This document shows, piece after piece, positions 21,225-32,751 of a stretch of 64,000 nucleotides of DNA. The notes under the pieces were generated by a model. It was not told the origin of the DNA, did no database searches, and saw nothing but the letters and a program-made list of their open reading frames with translations. Positions within the stretch are counted from its first letter, which is position 1. Every line of letters begins with the position of its first letter. The DNA comes from Petaurus breviceps papuanus (Eukaryota > Chordata > Mammalia > Diprotodontia > Petauridae): contig JAMXIF010000032.1 of NCBI GenBank assembly GCA_028583685.1, positions 1,929,644 through 1,993,643 of the forward strand, given 5' to 3'. A program made the position numbers and the translations under genes.

Positions 21225-21225
<1 letters not shown>
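20749..21225 (+). mobile_element. Probable solo LTR fossil of an endogenous retrovirus-like element
   Basis: A single-copy-looking block opening with 'tgtaatg', with a TATA-like 'gtatatatact' near 20926-20936 and T-rich downstream sequence as in an LTR U5. I recall similar marsupial LTRs, but family, boundaries and target duplication are not established. No internal viral genes are seen. It is old and not whole. Confidence 0.35.
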
Positions 21226-21264
<39 letters not shown>

Positions 21265-21315
21265 ATACATATATATGCATGTATACGTATACATACATAC
21301 ATATATAGTATATAT
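21223..21315. repeat. Compound TA/TG/TACA microsatellite
   Basis: (TA)n, then (TG)n, then impure TATACA/CATA units. Confidence 0.95.
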
Positions 21316-21430
21316 AAAATTAAAGATGATTGACCATTTTGAAATTGCTTTCATTTAGTACAACAGATCAAAGAACCTGTGCTAGCAGTCATCCTGGGCA
21401 TGCTAGGGTGTTTACTATTATAGAACCTTG

Positions 21431-21672
21431 TAGTTGTTCAGTCATGTCTGATTCTTCATGACCCCATGGACAACTATAGAATATCAGTACTATCCATGGG
21501 ATTTTCCTGTTAAAGATACTGGAGTGTTTTTTTCTTTCCTTCTCCAGTGGATTAATAGAGGTTAAGTGACTTGCTCAGGGTCACACAGTTAGTAAGTGTC
21601 TGAGGCCAGAATTGAACTCAGGTCTTCCTGATTCCAGGTCCAGTGTACTATCTGCTGAACCACTTAGCTTCC
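21431..21672 (-). mobile_element. RTE-tailed SINE, antisense
   Basis: 'gttcagtcatgtctgattct' (tail), 'aagtgacttgctcagggtca' (core) and 'gaaccacttagcttcc' (head) are in antisense order. Full length. Confidence 0.88.
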
Positions 21673-21689
21673 ACAGATATTATCTTATT

Positions 21690-22045
21690 CAGGGGTTCTT
21701 AAGCTAGGATCCATGGATTCTTAAAAAAAAGAGATTTGATAATTGTATTTCACTATAACTAGTTTCCTTTGTGATTCCATGTATTTTATTTTATGTGTTT
21801 AAAACATTGCTTAAAGAATGGGTCTGGGGTGGCTAGATGGTGCAGTGAGTAAAGCCCCAGCCCCGGAGTCAGGAGGACCCAAGTTTGGTTCCAGCTCAGA
21901 CACTTAACATCCACACAAAAAAACTAGCTGTGTGACCTTGGGCAAGTTACTTAACCCCAATTGCCCTCCAAAAAGAGAATGGGTCCATAAATTTCACCAC
22001 GCTACCAAAGAGGGGTCCATGACATAAAAGACTATGAGAGCCTTT
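21690..22045 (+). mobile_element. hAT-type MITE carrying a young SINE
   Basis: Opens 'caggggttcttaagctagga'. 'tttcctttgtgattccatg' and, after the SINE, 'gggtccataaatttcacc' and 'aaagaggggtccatgac' follow the family order. The right terminus is degraded, so the target duplication cannot be shown. Confidence 0.75.
21825..21975 (+). mobile_element. Young tRNA-SINE inside a hAT element
   Basis: Full body from 'tggggtggctagatggtgca' to 'ccaattgccctccaaaaaga'. The exact 10-bp repeat 'agaatgggtc' flanks it (21815-21824, 21976-21985). Confidence 0.93.
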
Positions 22046-22084
22046 GATTTCTGGTCCTGTCTCATTCTAGCCATTCATTTCACC

Positions 22085-22260
22085 TATCTTTATTTAAAAA
22101 CTCTTGTTCATGGAGCACTGTGCTAGGCTATGAAGAAGGTTAGAACTTTAGAGAAGACTTGATACCTCACGACCCTCTTAGAGTTCAGTCTTGTGGGTAG
22201 AAGGGGAGAGGAAAGAAAGGTCAAGTGCAAAATGCACATAAATAAATGTCTTATGAAATA
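22085..22260 (-). mobile_element. L2 3' end, antisense, degraded
   Basis: 'catggagcactgtgctaggc' and 'cacgaccctcttagagttca' resemble the antisense L2 3'UTR. Confidence 0.45.
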
Positions 22261-22274
22261 ATATATTGTAAGTG

Positions 22275-22466
22275 CATTATCATAAGATCATAGATTTAGA
22301 GTTGCATGGGACCTTATAGGTCACTAGTCTCATTTTTTAAATGATGTCACTTAGGACCATAAAGATTAGGAAACTTTTCTAGAGTCACTCAACTAGTAAG
22401 TGTTTGATATAGGACTAGAACTTGGAACTTCCAGAACTTCATATCCTTTTTTTTAATCCCCTATAC
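22275..22466 (-). mobile_element. CORE-SINE, antisense
   Basis: 'agatcatagatttagagttg' and 'gggaccttataggtcactag' are the extended 3' end; 'actcaactagtaagtgtttg' is the core. Confidence 0.75.
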
Positions 22467-22467
22467 T

Positions 22468-22662
22468 TTTAAACCTAGATCTGGAAGGTGCTTCAAAGGC
22501 CACCTGTCTAGTTCAAGTTTTCTACTTTATTAATGAGGAAACTGAGCCCCAAAGTTAGGTGACTTCCTCAGAGATACATAGGCTATAAATGTCAGAAGTG
22601 GTTTTTGAACTGGTGGCCCCAAAATCACCATTTTTTTTCATTGTACCAGTCTGCCTTTAGGG
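22468..22662 (-). mobile_element. CORE-SINE, antisense, second copy
   Basis: 'attaatgaggaaactgagcc' and 'gacttcctcagagatacata' give the antisense order. It lies directly beside the previous copy in the same orientation. Confidence 0.75.
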
Positions 22663-23030
22663 AGATATTAACAAAGGCCTTCATGAGATCTGGAGGGTGA
22701 AACGTGATCAAAGACTGAGGATATCAAAGGAGGGTTCTTGGAGGAGGTGGCACTTCCAAACATGAGCACAGAGACAGAAAAGTACAAGTGAAAAACGGAT
22801 TCCTAAGAATTGAAATCACTCTATAATCCTACTAGGACTTGGGAGGTGGTTAATAATCCAATATAGCCAGAGTCTAGGGTATATTAGAAAATAATGGAGA
22901 GGTAGAGTGTCATTACTTTATGGGGGACCTTGACTGCCAGATAAAAGAATTTGAATCTGACATACAGGCAGTAAGGAACTATTGACATACAATAAGCCAG
23001 AGAATGACATGATCAAACAGATATATTCAG
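22663..23030 (-). mobile_element. L2, antisense, degraded
   Basis: 'ttcttggaggaggtggcact', 'aaaagaatttgaatctgaca' and 'agagaatgacatgatcaaac' parallel the antisense L2 C-terminal region. Probably the same L2 as 22085-22260, interrupted by the two SINEs. Confidence 0.45.
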
Positions 23031-23069
23031 GGATATGCAAGATGTCCTTGGAACTAACTCGTATAGCTT

Positions 23070-23131
23070 GGAAGAGCCAGTTGTTAAATTTCCAGGGGTG
23101 TGCTGGGAAGAGCCAATTGTTAAATTTTCAG
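23070..23131 (+). repeat. Two-copy direct repeat within an unclassified element
   Basis: A 26-bp unit opening 'ggaagagccagttgtta' (23070-23095) recurs at 23106-23131 with two mismatches. A third similar start ('agagctggttgttaaat') lies near 23434. The whole may be an old unclassified repeat. Confidence 0.75.
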
Positions 23132-23209
23132 TATGAACATTTATACCTCAGAAATCTGTACTCTACCAAGGAGGGTTTAATTTATTGTTTTTGTTTTTCT
23201 TGCCTAGAT

Positions 23210-23346
23210 CAGGCCTGCACAACATATGGCTTGCAGCCTACCAGAGTGGTCCTTGGGTGGTATGTTGTACAGACCAGTTTTACATCCTCTACATTTTTCA
23301 CAGGCCACCTGAAATCCTTTTGTAGGCCAGATGTTATGCAGGCCTG
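23210..23346. mobile_element. hAT-type MITE with 21-bp terminal inverted repeats
   Basis: Left end 'caggcctgcacaacatatgg' and the reverse complement of the right end match at 19 of 21 bases. Flanks 'gcctagat' and 'gtctagag' match at 6 of 8. At 137 bp it is a very short non-autonomous element. Confidence 0.87.
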
Positions 23347-23354
23347 GTCTAGAG

Positions 23355-24589
23355 TTAAGAAAGTGATAGAGAAAATGTTAATAATGCAAATTAAATTAAA
23401 AAACTCTGTCGTGGGTACTTTGTGGGGGGAGGGTATTTAGATGAGAGCTGGTTGTTAAATATTTACCAACACACCTCTGAACATTTGCATAATGAAGATA
23501 AGTTTGGCATCAAAGTTAACTGTGAAAAAGTAGAGATGTCATATGAGTTAGGAGTTATTTCATTGTTCTAGGCAGGTAGTAATGAATATCTGTAGAAAAG
23601 AAACAGACAGAGCAGAAACTAACTTTTATGTGAAACTGAGGCCTAGAGATGGACTGCAAATTCCCAAGTATCACACATCACTTAGAAAGAAGATAAATTG
23701 AGGGTTGATTATTTTTGTTACCAGTGGATACTTTGCTTCACAAAAGGATTTAGCAGAGGGCTCTTTAAATATAAATCTTCTCTGGAGTATTTAAGAAGGA
23801 TTTAATTTACAAAGCAAACAAAATAAAATAAACAAAACAATCAAATCTTGTCAGAACTATGTCTGTGGCTTAGAATTCGTGACTGCCTGTATTTCTGAAA
23901 GAGAATTCCTTTGAGAATGAGATGTGTGATTCTGTGGAATTACACAATGAGAATAAGAGACTTCAGAAAGGATTTTTATTTCCCCTTTGAGTCTCAGCCA
24001 CTGAGAACAGATAGGCTTTCCAAATTCTTTCCAATTGATGAATTCTAGGACGACTGGGCCAGTAGCATGGCCCACCGGGCCTGTGGGAAATTCCATTATC
24101 TGTACTGTGTGTATGCCTTTGGGCCACCTTTTCACCCCTAGAATCTTTTCAGTCTTGTGGTCATGTCCAAGAGTTGCCTGATAGTGCATCTAATCTGTGA
24201 TGTTTCCTTCTGCCCACTTCCTCATTCTTTCAAAGATGATCTTGAACTCTCTGCCCTCTTGTAGGATGCAAAACTGTCAGTGTTTTACCAGGAAGTCTGG
24301 AAGCCTAGCTCCCAGACTGAAAAAAGACACCTGAAGCAAAAATAACTGCCCTACAGAAAATAGGAAGGTGCCATCGGTGGCTTATCTTTCACGCTGCTGT
24401 TGACTTAAAATATATTAAATTAAAACAGTCTGCTTACAACGACTGAAATTAGTTTCCATGGTCTGTTATTAGATTTATGTAGGTTTGGGGTTTTTGTGTT
24501 TTTTTGTTTTGGCTGGTAAGAAGAGGTGGTATATTAAATTGGTGGTATTGTATCGCTCTTGGGAATGATTTTTTTTTAAAGGAGACAAA
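23355..24589. other. Mostly single-copy DNA
   Basis: No named repeat except the motif near 23434. A 110-codon open frame on the minus strand (23857-24189) is not explained by a repeat, but has no recognisable domain. Confidence 0.45.
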
Positions 24590-25516
24590 ATAGATATCTC
24601 CCTCTCGCGCAATAGTCCAGAGGAGAAATCACAGACTGAAATAAAAATGAGAGGCTAGTAATATTGCAAACAGTGTATGATTCAATAACCCCACTGGATT
24701 GCTTTGTTGGTTAGCTAATGAAGCATGCTAGCAAATTTCAACTCAAACATAAGTCAACATATTGCCAGCTAACACTCACAACAACAGGGCTGTAGGTTTA
24801 GGGAACGGGAAACTGGGTGGTAAATGGCTCGTCGAAGAGGAGATGCTCTAAGAATATTCCTTTCCCCCCCCCTCTGACATCTTATGAAGGCCCTGTGTGT
24901 GTTATGTTGGATATATATGCAACTTTTATTCCTTATTGGGTTTTGTTGTTGTTGTTTAAGGCACAAGACATGGGCCTGGTGCATAGATATTGCCACATGA
25001 TAGCATTAGGCACCCATCACTGAAACCCAAGTTCTCTTTCCTTAATAGAGAGACTCAGTATGTTTGAAGTTGATTTTAATTAACTGCTGCTTTCCTAATT
25101 GTCACATTCCCTTCAGGATTTGTGTAGGGGTTGGAGGAAAGAGGAATTTTCATAGCTGTTTAATGTAATTATTCATAATGACTACATATGGTCATTTTTT
25201 CAGTTCCTAATTATTTTAAGTGATTGGTGTATGGATATTTGCATAGGTTGTTTAGCAGTGCACAGAATTTGCTCACTGACCCATGCACAAATCACAGAGG
25301 GTTCTCAGGCCTTCCAGAGGGGAATAAGGGAACACCAGTGGACATGCATCATTCAATGTTCCAAAACACACCTTCTAGAACGCAGAATGTCAATTACAGT
25401 GGCAGCCTGAATTCAAAGTAAATGTGTTTTAGATATAAGGAAATCCTTTTTCTTTTTTCTCTTTTTAAACTTTCCCTTTTTTATAATGACACCCTGGAGC
25501 TGGATTGTGTTTCATG
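24590..25516. other. Single-copy DNA, possible constrained non-coding block
   Basis: About 900 bp with no recognised repeat. 24590-24960 has balanced composition and a few CpGs ('ctctcgcgcaat', 'ggctcgtcgaag'). A C-tract lies near 24865-24873. Confidence 0.45.
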
Positions 25517-25690
25517 AAGCCACTGGGTGGCACAGTGGAAAGGGTGATGGATTTAGAGAGGATTTGAGCTGTAATCCTGGCTCTGTTACTTACTACCTGG
25601 ATGATTGATCTGGAGGAAGTTTCTTCAGTTCTCTGAGTCTCCGTTTCTTCAGGTGTAAAATGAAAGCATCAAACAGTATGAACACTAAGG
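25517..25690 (+). mobile_element. CORE-SINE, sense
   Basis: Head 'gccactgggtggcacagtgg', mid 'ctggctctgttacttactac' and 'ctccgtttcttcaggtgtaa' are in MIR order. Confidence 0.75.
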
Positions 25691-26728
25691 ACTCATCATC
25701 TATGAACATGTGATCCCACATAACAAGTACCTGTTCTATTCTACAGAAACCAAGTTTCGCCAGTTCACAAGAGGAACCAGCTGTTCCATAGAATATGCAC
25801 CAAGCTAGGCTTAGTTTGTGTCTGATTTCTTTTGTAGATCTTCACCATAAGATAGGACTTAGAAAATAATACAGATGGAAAAGCCCTTACAGGTCTTCCC
25901 CCTTTCAAAACCGTATCAGCCAACCCAAACTTGTGCTACCCAAGAAAATAGAGAGTCAAAGCCATCTGTTCTTTTTTTTATTAAAACTTTGAAACATATT
26001 AAAAATGGCTCTCTTTCCTCCTCACCAAACACACACATATACATACACACATATGGTAAAGAGGAAAGAGTGCTATTATACACATATGTATGTATGTGCA
26101 TGGATATGTATATAGAAAATCAAAAGGAACAGAGCATGTATAGTGATCTGTGCTATTAAGGCATAGGCTACGTCTTGAAGGCTTCAGTGATTTCATCAAT
26201 GTGATGATTAAATCATCATTTAATAGTGCAGACTTTATTCTATCTATGACTTCTCATCCTACAAGTTTCTTGTGCATAACCTCACACAAATTTTCTATAG
26301 AGAATCTACCCAATGTGCCAGTCCTTCTTCTAGACTTTTCATGAGCAACATCAGATATCCATTGTTATCTCCTTGACTTGTTATCCTTTCAAATCATAAA
26401 AGTACCTTAGTTGACATGTATGTTCCCAGGTGGTATCTCTTATTTAAATTCTTGGGCACATGTCAGCTCTGGAAATATGCTGCTATCTACCTAAGCCTAC
26501 CACATATCTCTTTATTCTCCTTTAGATAATTCACAAATAGGGTATCCCTGTGAATTATCCATATGCAAGAGGGATTTCTTATACATGGTGAGTATCTCAC
26601 AATGCTGAATGAATTTCAAAAGAAATTGACCTAAAAAAACTCATATAGGAAAACCATTTGGATAAAGAATGCCTATTGTCCAGACTATGATGTGAAATTG
26701 GATAGGAATGCCCAATGAGTTCATCACG

Positions 26729-26765
<37 letters not shown>

Positions 26766-27180
26766 TATACATATGTACATATGTGTGTCTATATGTCTGG
26801 GTATCTTAGCCAGACACTGAAGATGGAAAATGAGCTTGGAAAGAAGCCTTGGAAAGGAGAATAGATCTGTCAGATTTCACCAGATATTAATTCTGTAACA
26901 TTCTCAAATCTGTAGGGGTTCCTGGGCTCCAGGATCTTTTGGTTTTGTTCTGAGAATACTCAAAATTTGTACCCCACAAAATAACAATTTAATTTTGCTC
27001 TAGCAAGAGATTATACAAGAAGTATCATCAAAGTATTTAAAGTAATTCTTAACTCAGTAATGAGCATACCAATCCATTCAATTTGAACATGGTTGGTTAA
27101 TCCAGAAGATCATTAGCTCAGCTGCATAGAGGTCTATCAATAATTATTTCTATACAATTAAAATAGAATCTTTAACCATA
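25691..27180. other. Single-copy DNA with AT/CA microsatellites
   Basis: A CATA/CA-rich stretch lies at about 26028-26115 and a TA/CATA microsatellite at 26729-26790. No other repeat recognised. Confidence 0.5.
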
Positions 27181-27182
27181 AT

Positions 27183-27330
27183 ATTGAGGTAGTGTGGGAT
27201 AGTAGATATAGAGTTACCCTCAAAGCCAGGAAAACCTGTGTTCAAGTGACGTTTCTCACACATACAGACTACGTGACCATAAACAAATCACTTGACCTTT
27301 CAGTGCTCTAGTAAATATTCTAAAATTGTA
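27183..27330 (+). mobile_element. Decayed tRNA/CORE-SINE
   Basis: 'gaggtagtgtgggatagtag' (head) and 'acgtgaccataaacaaatca' (mid) remain in order; the B-box is 'gtgttcaagtgac'. Confidence 0.6.
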
Positions 27331-28267
27331 AACTGCATGGGAGATACCTATCTACCATGGCAAAGGGTGTTTCCTCACCCAAGAGCTCTCTGTACCCATG
27401 AAGTCTCTATAGCTATCTTTATCAATTATCCTAAACGTACAAATCACAAAAATGTTCCTATAATGAGTATTATAGTAACTTATAATTGATAACTGATGAG
27501 ACAGATAGGAACAGAGAGACACAAGACTAGGTTTTGCTACTTTTTCATTGACAGTTGGAAGGGAAAAGATCCTGAGCATAGCCTAGTTGCTACTTTCTTG
27601 TCACTAGTCAGCAAGAAATAGAGCGAGGCAAAGCTGGAAATAACCCCTAGGTACCTACACCCTTGACAACCAATAGGGAAGAGAGGGAAAGGAAATAAAA
27701 TATCCAAACTCTAGAATCACAGCTTACTGCTTCAAGTAAAAACTAGAACACATATTACTATGTGCTTAAACACCTTATCTCTGACCTTTTTTGGAGATGA
27801 TACAATGATGATACACATTGTGAGAAATCATTTTGGAAGGAGCCACATTGGACCTCACTTAAATAGAAATAAATCTTTTTTTTGTTCTTCAGCATCTACA
27901 GTACTGAATCTAGAGACCCCTGTTCTTTGTAACAGAATACCTACTCCTTCCCCCTTAAAACTGTGACCCAAAGCAGAACTCTTTTGTACTGGAAGGTTGT
28001 TGGAAGAGGGGTGGGTTAGTTAGCCATCTTGCTATTTAAAATGCTAGAAGGTATCAGCTGTTAGTGATGCCATTGTGAGGGAGTAGTGGACCTGAAGGTA
28101 TAGATACAGGGTGTCAGATGTTAACCCACATTATTACCAAGAAAGGGGTGAACTAGGGACTCCCCAAAACAAGCTGGCCCCAGAACTGAATAAGAAAAAG
28201 AGAACAAGATGGATGGAAATAGGGAAATTATGTAAAACTTGGGTTGATTTACTTGATAGTTGAAATG
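27331..28267. other. Single-copy DNA
   Basis: No repeat recognised in about 900 bp and no credible exon. Confidence 0.4.
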
Positions 28268-28487
28268 CATACAGATCTTTAAGATCTGCAGAATGCTTTG
28301 TGTCTTTTTTTTCTCATTTGACTGTCACAGCAACCTTATGACAATAAGCATTATTATGGATGATGAAACTGACAGAGAGGAGAAGTAACTTGCCCATGGA
28401 CAAAGGTAATAAGTGTCATAGGTCTGTGTTGAACCTAGATCTTTGCTGGAGGTGAGTCCAGGGCTCTTTCCCAAGTAGCTCTCTGAT
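28268..28487 (-). mobile_element. CORE-SINE, antisense
   Basis: 'gactgtcacagcaaccttat', 'ggatgatgaaactgacagag' and 'gaagtaacttgcccatggac' are in antisense MIR order. Confidence 0.75.
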
Positions 28488-29428
28488 GTAAATCTCCATC
28501 TTTTTAACAGTGGGATTCTTCTGAGGATGTTCTATGACTGTGAATGAATCGCGTAGAACCGCAATTTCGGAAGAATCCATTGTAATGACCTAGATGGAGC
28601 TCACTGAGCTTGCTCAGCCCTCCACTTTGTTATGCCCTTCCACCCTTTCCGCCACAGCTATCATGCATACCAAGCGCACAGAACTAACTCCTCAAATATG
28701 AGCTTATGCCAAGCCATCGGTCTATGCAGATGGTGTATTTGATGGATATAACAGCTGCCTCCATTCAGAGCGGGTGCATATCTGCCCCTGCGTGAGGAGT
28801 GACTTTCTATCCTATAGAGAGGAAGAATGCTATTTTGGCTTAATTCTGCAATTTTTTAACTAATCAACATTTTTGTCCACGGGAACTAAAATATTTGCAT
28901 GGCCCAGATAATGAAAATAATCAATGATAAATACCAGGAAGAGTGGGAACATAAAGAACAGCTATTGGCACCATAGCTTATTGAGCATCTGTGATTAGAT
29001 TGTGTTCCCTATTATACTTGGGGGACTGGAGTTCAATCTGCAGCCTGAACAGAGAACGCCATTCTGCCGCAGCTCAGAACCAATTTTAGAGTCGAAACAT
29101 CCCAGGTTTGCTTTCAAATGACCATTTCCCTAAGTGTTGGGACAGAGGGACTTGTGCTGGGAAAGAAAAGCTATTGTTGATGTCAGCCTTATTAATAAAA
29201 AAGGACGGGAGTGGGACATCACTGGCCTTTTAGAGAACAGTCTCCTGTCAGACAAATTGTGTGAGGATGAACTAGCCTGCTTAGTGGACTATCTTAGCAT
29301 AATAGAATCCTGATGACACTCTTACTTTTTGAAAGCTGGGCAACAAAGGAACCAAGGTCCTAGATAAGCAATAACAAAACAGCTTGTCTATTCAGTTAAA
29401 AAAATATTCCAAAAGAGCACATAACATC
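28488..29428. other. Single-copy DNA, possible constrained non-coding block
   Basis: About 940 bp with no recognised repeat and more CpGs than its surroundings ('atcgcgtagaaccgc', 'ttctgccgcagc', 'agagtcgaaaca'). See findings. Confidence 0.5.
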
Positions 29429-29960
29429 ACATGTGTACGGGTATGTGTACATACATGGATATGTTTACATGTATGTATACACCCAGATATACATGGATGG
29501 GGACTGGATCTGTGATTTCATGGGTTAAGGAAATTTCTAGATAAGAAAATTTCCACCAATACATGTCAGCACTTTCTCTGCAACCAAGAATCTTATTTTT
29601 CAAGAATTCGAAGAAGTTAAGTGACTTGCCCAGTGTATGTAAGACATATAACTTGAAGCCACATCTTTTTGTCTTTAAGGTTATCGATTTTCTGTTCCAT
29701 GTTGCTTCTTGTTGTGGGGGTGTGTGTACATGTATTACATATATAAATAATTTGTGTGTGTGCATATATGTACATATTACATATATAAAATCTCAAAAGT
29801 ATTAGTGCTGTTTTAAATTTAAGTTTAAAACTGCACTTTTATTTTTGGGATACAGGGCAAACACGCATACACACATAAGTGTGTGTATCCATATGTAGAG
29901 AGATATAGGTATATGTGTATATACATATAACCTGCACACACATATATGTATACATGCTTA
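29429..29960. repeat. TG/TACA-rich low-complexity region with a SINE fragment
   Basis: 'gtatgtgtacatacatgg'-type tracts occupy 29429-29500 and 29715-29960. Between them, about 29605-29700, 'gaagttaagtgacttgccca' marks an antisense CORE-SINE fragment. Confidence 0.65.
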
Positions 29961-30387
29961 TATTTGATCCAATAGGCAATTGATTATATGTTCCATTTTT
30001 CATATCTCATGGATAAGCATTACAGTTACTCACATAGAAAGTTTTCAAAATATTACAAATGCATTATGGATCTGGGATTTCAGCCTTTCTGGGAATTCCT
30101 CCATGAATATAGATTGTAAAACTTTTGTGACCTAGTATATTCTTTTCAAAAGTTGCATTGCTAAGCCATTTTTCATCCAATGGTCAATGGTAATAAACCT
30201 CTCTAAATTTCACCAGTCTGGTCCACAGAAAATTCATATACAAATCCATCCTTGGGCCCATACCCTAAGTCTTTGAAGCTTGGTAGGGTTTTCTAGTGTA
30301 GTCAGTGAAAACCTAGGATCATCCCTACATCACAACCAGACATCAGAGGAAGACTTAAGAGGAAGCATTATTGATAATAGCCCTCAT
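29961..30387. other. Unassigned DNA
   Basis: No repeat recognised. Confidence 0.4.
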
Positions 30388-30500
30388 AATAGTAATAATA
30401 AGATCTTACATTTGTAGAGAGATTTACAGTAATGTAGTAGTTTACATCTATTATCTCATTTGGTCCTAATGCTTTAGATCTTGGCAGGTAGTTCCATAAT
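30388..30500 (-). mobile_element. CORE-SINE 3' fragment, antisense
   Basis: 'taataataagatcttacatt' and 'ctattatctcatttggtcct' are the antisense 3' end; the rest is missing. Confidence 0.6.
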
Positions 30501-32441
30501 GAATGTCTGAGAAGTTCCCCAAAGACCCCCAGCTCATATAGACCATGTCTGATCCTTGGGCTGATCCCCAAGGGTATGTGTTTCTCTCTTTGGCTCATCA
30601 CCCCTATCTGGAGATAATTCATGAACATCTGCAAAACAAAGCTAAAATCGAGTACTTGCTGAGGTTTCCTGAAATATGTGTAACAGGGTCCCCAACTCTC
30701 ACACAGGTAGGTACAGAATGTACATTATGCATGGTGGGTATTGAACAGACTTTATCACACCCCACAGACAATGCATAGGATGCTAAGTACTTACAGCAGA
30801 ACAGGGGTAAATATAGAGACATAAAGTGCTAAAATAGCCCCATCCTGTGCTGCCTCCTGTGGGGAACTGACCTTTGATTCTTCTGATAAGGAAGGCCTCT
30901 ATAATTTTGATGAATTCCTCTTTCTTGTGCAGTCCTCTACAGTCTTCTCAGCCCTCAGAGTATCATTCTATGTGTTTAGATCCCAATCCCACTCCCATTC
31001 CCCACCCTAGGAAGATAAACATACTTGTAAGTTTGCTGAACTAAAGAACACCTTCATATAAATTGTGCCCTCTCAGTTACCGAGGTTGAGATTTCCTGAC
31101 CTTGCTCATACCCCAAGTCTCTTCTGTCTCCTCAGCTTTAGGTTGAGTGCCTGAGTGCATATGGGTTCTCTCACTACCAATTCCCCTTGATTATTTAATT
31201 GAAGCCAAAAGAATTGAAAAATACCTCCCTCTTCCTTTACCAAGATAAGAACTCTTCTTCCTCTAAGAAACTAGATGCTAGATTCTCCAAATCTTGGGAA
31301 TTCTCAAATTTGCATGGAAAAAAAGCATTGTGAGAAACTCTTGTCTCTGACCCGTGCTCAGAAAAACAAACAAAATTGAAGGCAGCATTTAGAAATTGGA
31401 GGTGTATGGATTCTCCTCTTAGATTTTCCCAGGCAAACATGGGCTGCTTGTCATGTGCTTTTCATGCAATTTTCTGTTTTTTGCTGGTGGTGGGGAGCAG
31501 AAAACCTGCCATCAAGGTATTATTTCAGTTTCTGAAATCCAATTAATATAGTGCCACTGTGCATGTCTGCCTGTTGAGGATCTACCCTTCAGATGCCTTC
31601 AGGAAGGACCATATCTTATGACCTCATAAAATGATTGAGGGCCACTCATTAAGGGGATCAAGGAGTCTCCTAAACACCCATCATACAGTTACATAATATA
31701 CACAGGCAATATTTAAAGTCACGTCTTTTCCCCTATTAAGTGACTTGGTAAGGAGTTGTGATTTTTGTGAATTTAGACTGAGATTCAGAGAACATAAATG
31801 GGATACATTAAATGAACTAAATATATATACAACTATGGATAAAGGTAGAATCAACATGTTACACACACCCCCAAAAAAACCCCTCACATTATTTAGCATA
31901 AAATTGCCTGTGATTCTAAATTGGGCACCACTTTGATCATTACACTTGCATTGGGGCATCTAAGACACAATTTGAGGTCTTAGACACAATTTTGGTCACC
32001 CATGTAAATAGTAGGCTGACCAGATGACATTATTATAACAACAGAAGATTATAGAGTAAGACTTATTAATTCTGTACAGGCCAAGGGTGAACCGATTTTA
32101 AGGTTGGAGGGAAGGCAAGAGTAACTCCAGGACCTGAGGGATGGCTGTGGGAGTGGGATACTCAGACTGAACCAGCTAATTGAGTTCGGAAAGAGAAGTA
32201 GTGTGTACATCCCTTCAGGGAATTTGATAGCTTGTATAATATTCACCATTTATTTTTAAAACTTAATTTTGGAAGAATCCCATTGCAGTAAATATTAAAC
32301 AATTTCTTTTCTTAGAGAACAGGCTGTTCTTTATGTTCATTTATATGCAACATCCCCCACCCCCTCCCCAATGTAAGTGTGGGAAGAGTCAAAGATTTGT
32401 GCTGGCCAAAATATAGCACAAATGTTGGAGGTTGTGTTGAG
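30501..32441. other. Single-copy DNA, about 1.9 kb
   Basis: The longest stretch in the window without a recognised repeat. 31966-32001 contains a local duplication of a 'tagacacaattt' phrase. 30780-31200 could be a decayed LTR or old repeat, but nothing diagnostic is visible. Confidence 0.4.
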
Positions 32442-32555
32442 GGTACACACATGTGTATATGTGCATGCCCATTCACATGTACACACATACATACCCACAT
32501 AGACATGTACACATACATGTGCACATACACACATGTTTATATATATATATATATT
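32442..32555. repeat. CA/CATG/TA-rich microsatellite region
   Basis: Impure 'acacatgtgtatatgtgc' sequence ending in a pure (TA)n run at about 32538-32554. Confidence 0.85.
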
Positions 32556-32751
32556 TAAGGCCTGAAATATAGACTCTGTCCTCCTAGAGGGTTTTCCTGT
32601 GTAGTCCCTGAAATGTGTTTGGAAGCCATGGGCTCACTACCAGGGATTAAACCAGAAATGTTTGAGTGCCAAGTCAGAGAGTTGCCTAGAAATATGTACC
32701 TCTAATCTTACAGGCAAAGGCACTGAAAAGAATAGACCGAGTTTTACCTTA

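Noticed and set aside
22982-23440. 152-codon open frame, the longest non-low-complexity frame
   Set aside because: It runs through the duplicated 26-bp unit (hence a repeated KSQLLNFQ peptide) and straight through a hAT MITE, so it is a by-product of repeats.
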